From positions 12,631 to 32,749 of the forward strand of contig DAJY01000096.1 of assembly GCA_002499015.1 (NCBI GenBank): a stretch of 20,119 bases of DNA, in the 5' to 3' direction. Of the stretch, positions 7,853 to 14,496 are shown piece by piece; position 1 is the stretch's first letter, and each line of letters begins with the position of its first letter. The DNA is from Euryarchaeota archaeon UBA242 (GTDB taxonomy: Archaea > Thermoplasmatota > Poseidoniia > Poseidoniales > Poseidoniaceae). Position numbers and translations under genes: made by a program. The notes under the pieces are model-generated. The model made no database searches. It was not told where the DNA came from and saw only the letters and a program-made list of their open reading frames with translations.

Positions 7853-9568
7853 ATGGCTAGTGACTTAGATATTGCAAGAGCTGCAACTCTAGAACCAATT
7901 GAAGCGATTGCTTGGAAATTGGGTATCTCTTCCCACGAGTTAACTTCTGTTGGCAATGGGATGGCAAAGATTACCTGGAAAGCGATTAGTGAAAGATTCA
8001 ATCGACCTCAAGGAAGCCTAGTATTAGTCACATCAGTTAACCCAACTCCTTTTGGTGAAGGCAAAACAGTAACTACGATTGGACTGACACAGGCGCTTTG
8101 TGCAATCGGTTCAATGGCTACTTGTGTAATTCGTGAACCCTCAATGGGTCCAGTCTTTGGTATCAAAGGAGGGGCTGCTGGAGGTGGTCATTCTCAAGTA
8201 TTACCAATGGAAGACATCAATCTCCATTTCACAGGCGATATGCACGCAATCACCTCAACTCATAATTTGCTGAGTGCTTTAATTGACAATCATTTGAAAT
8301 TTGGCAACGACTGCAAGATTGATACTGAAAGAATTAGTTGGCCGAGAGTTATTGATATGAATGATAGGGCATTACGCCAAATTGTAATTGGATTGGGTAC
8401 TGCTGCAAATGGAAATACTCGACAAGAAAGATTTGATATTACCGCTGCTAGCGAAGTAATGGCAATATTAGTCTTAGCAAATGACTATGCAGACCTTCGT
8501 AGGAGACTTGGCGAGATTGTAATCGGACCTTCCGTTGAAGGCTATCCTATCAAGGCAGAACAGATTGGTGCAGCAGGTGCAATGGCATTATTATTGAGGA
8601 ATGCATTTTTACCGAACCTCGTACAAACTTTAGAAGGAAATCCTGCATTTATCCATGGCGGTCCTTTCGCAAATATTGCCCATGGCAATTCTAGCGTTAT
8701 TGCAGATAGAATCGCGCTAGGTGCGGCTGATATTGTTGTCACTGAAGCTGGATTTGGTTCTGACATGGGTGCTGAAAAGTTCATGCATATCAAAGCAGCC
8801 AATTCTGGAAAGTCACCAGATTGTGTAGTGATGAATGTAACAGTACGCTCTATGAAATTACATGGTGGCGCCTTTGGGGATAGAGGTGGATATCGCCCTA
8901 CACCTGAAGAATTGGCTACTGAGAATGTTGAGGCTGTAATAATTGGTGCAACTGGTAATCTCGATAGACATATTAGAAATATGGCTGGTTTTGGTATGCC
9001 AGTTGTTGTTTCAATCAATCGATTTTCAACAGATACTGATGCGGAACTTGCCGCATTGAGTGATGCTGCTAGGGCAAGCGGAGCAACTGAAGTAACAATC
9101 TGTGAAGTTCATGCAAAGGGAGGAGCAGGAGGAGAACAATTAGCAAGAGCAGTAGTCTCTGCAGTTCATGACCATGTTGCCGCTGGAAGACCTTTCACAC
9201 CATTATTCATGCCAGATGCGACTATTAGAGAAAAGATAGATTCTATCGCAACTAGAATCTACAAGGCGGATAGAGTAAGAATTGAAATATCGGCTGCAAA
9301 ACAATTAGCCCAAATTGAAAAATGGGGATATGGGACACTGCCAGTCTGTATGGCGAAAACTCAGTACTCGTTCTCTCACGATCCAAACTTACTCGGCTCA
9401 CCTTCTGGGTTCACTATACCAATCAAAGAATTCCGTTTGAATGCTGGAGCTGGTTTTGTCGTTGCGATTTGTGGAGATATGATGACGATGCCGGGATTAC
9501 CTGAGCGCCCTGCTGCCCTCGACATGGATATGGATGAGAATGGCAACTTAATCGGCGTATTTGGGTGA
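7853..9568 (+). CDS. fhs: Formate-tetrahydrofolate ligase (10-formyl-THF synthetase)
   Basis: ATP-dependent joining of formate to tetrahydrofolate, giving 10-formyl-THF for purine and other one-carbon synthesis; cytoplasmic. Evidence: the ATP loop NPTPFGEGKTVTTIGL (residues about 63-78), family signature GIKGGAAGGGH (usual last residue Tyr, here His), second signature VTVRSMKLHGG, and the C-terminal GDMMTMPGLPERPAAL. I start at ATG 7853 (571 residues) because MASDLDIARAATLEPI aligns with the usual family N-terminus (MxxDIEIA...); in-frame GTG codons at 7829 and 7835, just after AAAGGTGG, would add eight or six residues. The presence of Fhs points to folate rather than methanopterin as one-carbon carrier. 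The Pelota gene begins five bases after its stop, so they are probably cotranscribed. Confidence 0.96.
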   Translation: MASDLDIARAATLEPIEAIAWKLGISSHELTSVGNGMAKITWKAISERFNRPQGSLVLVTSVNPTPFGEGKTVTTIGLTQALCAIGSMATCVIREPSMGPVFGIKGGAAGGGHSQVLPMEDINLHFTGDMHAITSTHNLLSALIDNHLKFGNDCKIDTERISWPRVIDMNDRALRQIVIGLGTAANGNTRQERFDITAASEVMAILVLANDYADLRRRLGEIVIGPSVEGYPIKAEQIGAAGAMALLLRNAFLPNLVQTLEGNPAFIHGGPFANIAHGNSSVIADRIALGAADIVVTEAGFGSDMGAEKFMHIKAANSGKSPDCVVMNVTVRSMKLHGGAFGDRGGYRPTPEELATENVEAVIIGATGNLDRHIRNMAGFGMPVVVSINRFSTDTDAELAALSDAARASGATEVTICEVHAKGGAGGEQLARAVVSAVHDHVAAGRPFTPLFMPDATIREKIDSIATRIYKADRVRIEISAAKQLAQIEKWGYGTLPVCMAKTQYSFSHDPNLLGSPSGFTIPIKEFRLNAGAGFVVAICGDMMTMPGLPERPAALDMDMDENGNLIGVFG

Positions 9569-9573
9569 ATAAA

Positions 9574-10638
9574 ATGAAGATTCTCAAACGTCAACAGATG
9601 TTATGGAGAATTCGAATTGAATCTCAAGACGACTTGTGGTCAATTTCAAGATTAGCTCGCAAAGGTACTTCGATAGCAATGCTTGGTGAGAGGAGAGACC
9701 AAACTACTGCAGGAGAAACTGGTGGACGAGCAAAGTCTGCTGAAAGGAAAAAAATGTGGATAAAATTGAGAATTGAAACTTCAGAATATCAAACCTTTTC
9801 AGACACATTAAGAATCCATGGAATTATTGAAGAATCTAAGATTGATATTGGTTTACACCATACTCATCTTGTTGAGATTATGGATGAGATTGAGATAACG
9901 TCTCTGACCCCATTTGATGAAACTGATGTCGAATTGCTAAAGCAGAGTGAAAAAGCCAGTAAAGCGGCTCAGATAGCAATTCTTGTCGTTGAGAATGACG
10001 AGATGATTCTCTATTTTGTAACCGGTAGAGGGCTAAGAGAAAGCGCAATGTGGACTATGCGAGGAGGTGGTAAACGCGGTGATTTGAAGACTACTTCATC
10101 AGTGGCTTCATCCTTTAGAAAAAGCGTTATTTTGGCCATCTCGGCTCAACTGAATGATGAGATTCCAATGATACTGTGCGGGCCAGGTCATGCAAAAGAT
10201 GTATTATTGCCAGAACTAAGAGATAGCGGCCATAGCAGATTCATCAAACTAATTGCCACTTCAATGGGAGGACGCTCAGCAGCCAATGAAGTTTTAAGCG
10301 GCGGTTTGGCTGAGGATTTGCTCGGAGAACATGCAATTTCAAAGGAAATAATGCTACTTGAAGAAGCATGGACAAGATTGTCCACAACAGGCACAGTAGC
10401 CTATGGTAAAGAGCAATTGGATAGAGCACTAACTGAAGGGGCGATAGAAACCTTACTCATCACAGCCGATTTACTCAGAAACGAAGAAGATACCATCGCT
10501 GGAAAAACATGGCCGGTCTGGTGTAGAGGTCTTTCTGATATCTCAGCAGAACTTGTTCAATGTTCAACCGACCATGATTCAGGGCTACAATTGCTAGGCA
10601 TGGGTGGAGTTGTTGCCCTACTACGCTACAAATTATGA
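9574..10638 (+). CDS. pelA: Pelota, archaeal translation-rescue factor (aPelota)
   Basis: eRF1-like protein that enters the empty A site of stalled ribosomes and, with ABCE1 and aEF1A, splits them (no-go and non-stop rescue). Three domains are visible: an N-terminal Sm-like domain (about residues 1-125; DDLWSISRLARKG, KKMWIKLRIET, LRIHGIIEES, LHHTHLVEI), a central domain (about 130-260; AILVVENDEMI, MILCGPGHAKD), and a C-terminal domain with GAIETLLITADLLRN and the characteristic ending LGMGGVVALLRYKL. There is no GGQ motif, as expected for Pelota and unlike release factor aRF1. ATG 9574 (354 residues) is chosen over GTG 9565 because GGTGA at 9564-9568 is correctly spaced five bases upstream and MKILKR fits the family start. 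The usual basic loop is present as RAKSAERKK. Function is confident. Confidence 0.95.
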   Translation: MKILKRQQMLWRIRIESQDDLWSISRLARKGTSIAMLGERRDQTTAGETGGRAKSAERKKMWIKLRIETSEYQTFSDTLRIHGIIEESKIDIGLHHTHLVEIMDEIEITSLTPFDETDVELLKQSEKASKAAQIAILVVENDEMILYFVTGRGLRESAMWTMRGGGKRGDLKTTSSVASSFRKSVILAISAQLNDEIPMILCGPGHAKDVLLPELRDSGHSRFIKLIATSMGGRSAANEVLSGGLAEDLLGEHAISKEIMLLEEAWTRLSTTGTVAYGKEQLDRALTEGAIETLLITADLLRNEEDTIAGKTWPVWCRGLSDISAELVQCSTDHDSGLQLLGMGGVVALLRYKL

Positions 10639-10653
10639 GTTGAGGGTGATTTG

Positions 10654-10971
10654 ATGGGTGAAAAGGACTCTATTAAATTTGCTTGGTTTAGTGAATTCAA
10701 AAATATTTCGCTTGACCAACTTCGTCAATCTCTAAGCCAATATCGCTGGATTTTACTTAATGCTGAAGATTTACCAAATGCAACAGCGGTATGGATGTTC
10801 GCAGAACTTGATGGTTTTTTTATTGGTCTAGATCATAGAGGAAGTGAATATCTATCAGGCATTCACAATAGAGCCATCCATTTATTATTGATTGATGAAG
10901 AGAAAGAGATAAGAGGAATTTCTAAGGTTTTTTACGCAAAAAGCGATTCAATCGAAAATTATCTTTGGTGA
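10654..10971 (+). CDS. Small hypothetical protein downstream of Pelota
   Basis: Not recognised. It encodes 105 residues from ATG 10654, supported by GGGTGAT (10644-10650) just upstream; the TTG at 10651 is a less likely start. No membrane helix or signal is seen. The pattern alternates predicted helix (SLDQLRQSLSQYRW) and strands (WMFAELDGFFIGLDH, AIHLLLIDEEKEI, KVFYAKSD), so a small alpha/beta fold is likely. It begins 15 bases after the Pelota stop in the same direction and may be the third gene of an fhs-pelA transcript. A role in ribosome rescue is a guess from position only. The convergent tRNA-Val gene lies 18 bases downstream. Confidence 0.7.
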   Translation: MGEKDSIKFAWFSEFKNISLDQLRQSLSQYRWILLNAEDLPNATAVWMFAELDGFFIGLDHRGSEYLSGIHNRAIHLLLIDEEKEIRGISKVFYAKSDSIENYLW

Positions 10972-10989
10972 AGAACTAATCATCAAAAG

Positions 10990-11063
10990 TGGGCTCGAGG
11001 GGATTCGAACCCCCGATCAACGCCGTGTAAAGGCGCTGTCATAACCAGCTAGACCACGAACCC
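10990..11063 (-). tRNA. tRNA-Val (anticodon UAC)
   Basis: A complete 74-base cloverleaf on the minus strand: acceptor stem GGGTTCG with CGAGCCC (one G-U pair), D-stem GTC/GAC, anticodon stem GCGCC/GGCGT with loop TTTACAC giving anticodon TAC (codons GUA/GUG), variable loop TGATC, T-stem GGGGG/CCCCC with loop TTCGAAT, and discriminator A. The 3' CCA is not encoded, since the next bases are CTTTTG. No intron. It is the only RNA gene recognised and lies between the small hypothetical gene and the CinA-like gene, opposite to both. Confidence 0.96.
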
Positions 11064-11146
11064 GTATTCCGAGGCTGTGGCAAGGGGCTTTTCAACTAAC
11101 CGCATCGCCACTAACCTCAAAACGAGTTACCATTACCCCCGTACAT

Positions 11147-11842
11147 ATGGATGAGGATGTTCAAGCGACGGCAGCGAGATTAGTTCGTCGTATTAAGGAA
11201 GGAAATCACACCATCACAGTGGCAGAATCCTGTACTGGAGGATTGCTTGCAAGTGCGTTTACCGACATTGCTGGTGCAAGTCAATGGTTCCATCAATCAT
11301 GGGTAACATATTCCAATGAAGCCAAGATTAAGGAACTCGGTGTAAAGAAGAGTTCTTTGGAAAAAAGAGGGGCTGTATCTGCTGAAGTAGCAATCCAAAT
11401 GGCTCAAGGCGCCCGCGTTAAGGCCAATGCGAGTATTGCAATCTCAATCACAGGAATTGCTGGACCTAATAATGACGGGTCCAATAAAAAAATTGGTACC
11501 GTTTATGTGGGAATTGCATCGGATGGTTGGGCCAATTCAGATATTACTGAAATCGGTGGTAATCGAGCCGAGAATAAAATCGCATTTGTTCATTTTGCAT
11601 TGTTAACCGCAATTAAATATTGGGATAGAGCAATGGATAATGCAGAAATAGCAAGGGAAAAAGAAGAATCAAGAGTAACTGCTGAGAAGGATGCAAAGGT
11701 ATTATTCGAAGAAGAAAGATCAAAACGTGAAGAAAATGCAAGAGAAAAGGGAATCTTGAAAGATGATACTTGGTCTGGAAATGGGAAATCACCTAATTTA
11801 AAGGAAAGTATTAGCAATGAAGTTCACTGGGAAAATGAATAA
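11147..11842 (+). CDS. pncC: CinA C-terminal-domain protein (NMN deamidase PncC-like) with charged coiled-coil tail
   Basis: Stand-alone CinA C-terminal domain, the family that includes nicotinamide mononucleotide amidohydrolase (NMN to nicotinate mononucleotide) in pyridine nucleotide recycling. Residues 1-162 carry the family blocks TVAESCTGGLLASAFTDIAG, SWVTYSNEAKIKELGV, GAVSAEVAIQMAQGAR and SITGIAGPNNDG...KKIGTVYVGI. The N-terminal MoCF/COG1058 domain of full CinA is absent. Residues about 165-231 form a highly charged tail rich in Glu, Lys and Arg, with heptad-like segments (EIAREKEESRV, EEERSKREENAREKG), not part of the usual domain and of unknown role. No ribosome site precedes the ATG (CCCCCGTACAT), so a leaderless mRNA is likely. 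DP1 follows 79 bases later in the same direction. Confidence 0.88.
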   Translation: MDEDVQATAARLVRRIKEGNHTITVAESCTGGLLASAFTDIAGASQWFHQSWVTYSNEAKIKELGVKKSSLEKRGAVSAEVAIQMAQGARVKANASIAISITGIAGPNNDGSNKKIGTVYVGIASDGWANSDITEIGGNRAENKIAFVHFALLTAIKYWDRAMDNAEIAREKEESRVTAEKDAKVLFEEERSKREENAREKGILKDDTWSGNGKSPNLKESISNEVHWENE

Positions 11843-11921
11843 CATTACCAACTCTCTGGTATTGTAAATCGTAGCAATTTCGTCGCACTGCTTATGTGCA
11901 TCCTCTGTCACCTTAGACATT

Positions 11922-13556
11922 ATGGGTGGCGATGCAGTAGATATCTGGCAGCATTTGGCCAGCCGTAAAATAATGTTATTGAAATCGATGAAGCAGGCAG
12001 TTCAAGAACTTGAAGACCCGTATGCTGTGTTTTCATATGCCCAAGAAATCGGTTTCAATTCTGGATTATTAACTAAAGATATTTTAGATAAAATGGTCGC
12101 CGCTCATAATTCCTCAAATAGCGAGCAAGCGCCGGTTGAACACGAGATTACAATAGCAGCAATTGCCGCAACCGAAGTCTTAGCCAATAATTCTGCAGAC
12201 GAATTGGGGAGAACTATTGCACCGATTGCTCAACATGAACCATTTGATGTTCGTTTCCGCAATAATCTCCCTGACTGGAGTGTAGATGACTTTAGCGAAA
12301 ATGCAAGTGATGCACCTCAGGATATCAAAGTTCATTATGACATTACAGGGAAATCGGTTACTGAAGGCAAAATATCCGATATAAATTCATGCTTTTCAGA
12401 TCGACTAGAAAAAATTAGAAAAATGATTATTACAAATTCAAACCTACCGAAACCGCCTCAGGAAATTGCTCGCTTGCAAACCGAATATTCTCGTTATCAA
12501 GGATACGGAAATACAGCAGTAGCTATCGGTTTGGTAAACGAACCACGTTATACTAAAAATGGCCATTTAATGTGGGGCATTGAAGATGAAACTGGTGAAA
12601 TGACATGCCTTCTAACCAAGCGTCAAGGAGACGATAGAGATAGAGCGCAAGAGATGATTCTTGAATCGGGATTGATGCCGGATGACGTATTGGGGGTTTC
12701 GGGTTCCTTTAGTCAAACCGGAGATGTGTTTTATGTCTCAGATTTATATTTCCCACTAAAACCAAAACATCAGAAGGCCAGTTCAGAACATGGGATTAGC
12801 GTAGCCTTCATTTCAGACATCCATGTTGGTTCAAAGACCTTTTTGGAAGCCCAATGGCACAAGATGGTAAGATGGTTCCATACCGACCCACTTGCAAAGA
12901 CAATTAAGTATCTAATTTTATCAGGTGATTGTGTCGACGGAGTTGGAATATATCCCGGACAGGATAAGGAATTGGCTATACTTGATTTGTACGGCCAATA
13001 CACAGAGTTTGCTAGACTATTGGAATTGTTGCCAGACTGGGTCGAGTGTGTAATGTTGCCAGGTAACCATGATGCTGTTCGTCCAGCCGAACCTCAACCA
13101 ACATTTGAGAAGGATATTCAACAGGATTATAATTCCACAACATTTGTTGGTAACCCTTGTGATTTTTCTTTGAACGGTGTGCGATTATTATCATATCATG
13201 GTAAATCAATTGACGACTTCGTAGCGGGGTTGAGAACTGTAACTTATGCAGATCCTGTTGAAGCAATGCGTCAAATGCTGAGAAGAAGGCATCTAGCACC
13301 TCAATGGGGTGGTAAGACTCCGCTTTCACCTGAACCCGAAGATGGGCTGGTAATCAATGAAGTACCGGATATTTTCGTTACTGGTCACGTACATGGTCAT
13401 GCTTGCATTGATTTCAAGGGTACAACATTGATTTGCTCAAGTACATGGCAAGATCAAACTTCATACCAAAGAATGCTTGGTTTCCAACCAAAGCCATGTA
13501 TTTTGACAATTGTTAATCTGAAGAGTCATGCTACTACTGCAATACCATTTGCATGA
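11922..13556 (+). CDS. polB: DNA polymerase D (Pol II) small subunit DP1, 3'-5' exonuclease
   Basis: Small subunit of the euryarchaeal replicative polymerase PolD; it supplies Mre11-like proofreading 3'-5' exonuclease activity and binds the large subunit DP2, which is not in this window. The 544 residues comprise an N-terminal helical region (1-60), a variable linker, an OB-fold (about 193-280; GYGNTAVAIGLVNEPR, GEMTCLLTKRQ), and a calcineurin-like phosphoesterase domain (about 291-544). The metal-binding blocks are intact: DIHVGS (Asp299, His301), GDCVDG (Asp336), GNHD (Asn382, His383), SYHGKS (His426) and GHVHGH (His489, His491). Length is usual for DP1. The ATG at 11922 has no ribosome site upstream. 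A convergent phosphatase gene ends ten bases from its stop. The symbol follows archaeal naming (polB for the small subunit) and should not be confused with family-B polymerase. Confidence 0.96.
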   Translation: MGGDAVDIWQHLASRKIMLLKSMKQAVQELEDPYAVFSYAQEIGFNSGLLTKDILDKMVAAHNSSNSEQAPVEHEITIAAIAATEVLANNSADELGRTIAPIAQHEPFDVRFRNNLPDWSVDDFSENASDAPQDIKVHYDITGKSVTEGKISDINSCFSDRLEKIRKMIITNSNLPKPPQEIARLQTEYSRYQGYGNTAVAIGLVNEPRYTKNGHLMWGIEDETGEMTCLLTKRQGDDRDRAQEMILESGLMPDDVLGVSGSFSQTGDVFYVSDLYFPLKPKHQKASSEHGISVAFISDIHVGSKTFLEAQWHKMVRWFHTDPLAKTIKYLILSGDCVDGVGIYPGQDKELAILDLYGQYTEFARLLELLPDWVECVMLPGNHDAVRPAEPQPTFEKDIQQDYNSTTFVGNPCDFSLNGVRLLSYHGKSIDDFVAGLRTVTYADPVEAMRQMLRRRHLAPQWGGKTPLSPEPEDGLVINEVPDIFVTGHVHGHACIDFKGTTLICSSTWQDQTSYQRMLGFQPKPCILTIVNLKSHATTAIPFA

Positions 13557-13566
13557 ATTAATGAAA

Positions 13567-14259
13567 CTACTCTAGACCTAACAGTGGTCTTAGTAAACTC
13601 AAATCTTTAGCGATGACGATTTCCACACCTGCTTTTTCAAAAGCCATTAATGAAGAATCTCTTGATGGGTTGAATCCGATGAAAGTACTACCTTCAATAT
13701 GCATACTCAAATCCATTTCTGAATCACCAACTGAAACTACACCAGATGAATCGATATTATTCAGGTCGCACAACTTCTTGATAATGGCTCCCTTGCCCCC
13801 TGCATGCAATCGACAAATACCATCATTTTTCAAAGAATCATCTTCAGCAAATTCAAAACCATTAGCAATCCAATCATCAACCTTTAGCATTGATGCAATT
13901 GTTGAAACAAAAAGGTCTACACCTGCAGAAACAATAGCCACATAAACACCCTTCTCTTTCAAATCAGCAACAAGTTCTCTTGCACCTGGCATCAACTTAA
14001 CACCAGAATAAGCTCGGAATAAATCATCCTTGAAAATTGGATCTTGGATGTTTTTCCATAATTGTATATCAGAGCGCATGAATTCAACATCGCTCAATTC
14101 ACCATTGATGAAACGTTGTAAGTTAACCACATTATCTGTACCAAAATGGTCATGAAGAGTTCTCCATGAAGAAACTGCATCAACTAAGACACCATCGCAA
14201 TCAAAAACAACACAGGTGGGTAATTTACCCTGAACTGAATTGCTAGTACTTGTCGACAT
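13567..14259 (-). CDS. serB: HAD-family phosphatase, phosphoserine phosphatase-like
   Basis: Haloacid-dehalogenase phosphatase of 230 residues, probably phosphoserine phosphatase (last step of serine synthesis). Motifs: I, FDCDGVLVD (nucleophile Asp20, acid Asp22); II, IVSAGVD (Ser111); Lys156 in AGGKGAIIKKL; III, VGDSEMD (Asp179, Asp183). The helical cap between motif I and motif II (about 30-90) and the order of motifs fit SerB-type enzymes, but the cap does not closely match the canonical SerB substrate pocket, so another small phosphomonoester substrate is possible. The ATG is preceded by GGGGGAG (minus strand, 14264-14270) with a suitable gap. It is convergent with DP1 and is separated from the giant gene upstream by a terminator-rich spacer, so it is probably transcribed alone. 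Confidence 0.85.
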   Translation of the reverse strand: MSTSTSNSVQGKLPTCVVFDCDGVLVDAVSSWRTLHDHFGTDNVVNLQRFINGELSDVEFMRSDIQLWKNIQDPIFKDDLFRAYSGVKLMPGARELVADLKEKGVYVAIVSAGVDLFVSTIASMLKVDDWIANGFEFAEDDSLKNDGICRLHAGGKGAIIKKLCDLNNIDSSGVVSVGDSEMDLSMHIEGSTFIGFNPSRDSSLMAFEKAGVEIVIAKDLSLLRPLLGLE

Positions 14260-14315
14260 GATGCTCCCCCATACATACTAGAGGGGTCTTGCTTGAAAGG
14301 CTTCGCAACAACTGG

Positions 14316-14325
14316 AAATAATACT
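14316..14325 (-). promoter_or_regulatory. Candidate TATA box for the phosphatase gene
   Basis: The minus strand reads AGTATTATTT here. If it is an archaeal TATA element, transcription would begin about 26 bases downstream near 14290, giving a leader of roughly 30 bases that carries the GGGGGAG ribosome site. It lies just downstream of the probable terminator of the preceding gene. No convincing purine-rich BRE precedes it, so the call is weak. Confidence 0.22.
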
Positions 14326-14341
14326 GCTCAAGTTAATGAAG

Positions 14342-14387
14342 AAAAAAGGAAGCGAAAAACTGGGGAGGTTCAAAGAACCCCGCCCAG
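14342..14387 (-). terminator. Probable transcription terminator (second of two) after the giant surface gene
   Basis: On the minus strand a hairpin CTGGG..GGTTC-TTT-GAACC..CCCAG (14360-14387; two five-base-pair stems around a small internal loop) is followed directly by TTTTT (14355-14359) and a further TTTTTT (14342-14347). A stable stem followed by T-tracts fits termination of the giant gene; archaeal termination depends mainly on the T-tracts. Confidence 0.6.
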
Positions 14388-14433
14388 CGTTCGCATTTAC
14401 TATACCGTCTCCGCAGAGTACGGTGTTTTCTCG

Positions 14434-14462
14434 AAAAACAAAAGGGTAGAGGGCCGCAGCCC
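14434..14462 (-). terminator. Probable transcription terminator (first of two) after the giant surface gene
   Basis: Thirty-five bases past the stop of the giant gene the minus strand forms GGGC-TGCG-GCCC (14451-14462), followed eight bases later by TTTTGTTTTT (14434-14443). A further hairpin, ACCGT-CTC-CGCA-GAG-T-ACGGT, lies at 14404-14424 between the two terminators. The T-tract is strong, the stem short. Confidence 0.5.
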
Positions 14463-14496
14463 CCCAGCCCTAATGCATCGTTTCACTTACCTAAGC

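Noticed and set aside
8542..9018. 158-residue minus-strand open frame inside fhs
   Set aside because: Antisense of a highly conserved enzyme region; no ribosome site and no recognisable motif.
11843..11921. Hairpin GCAC/GTGC before DP1 as a regulatory site
   Set aside because: Only four base pairs; expected by chance.
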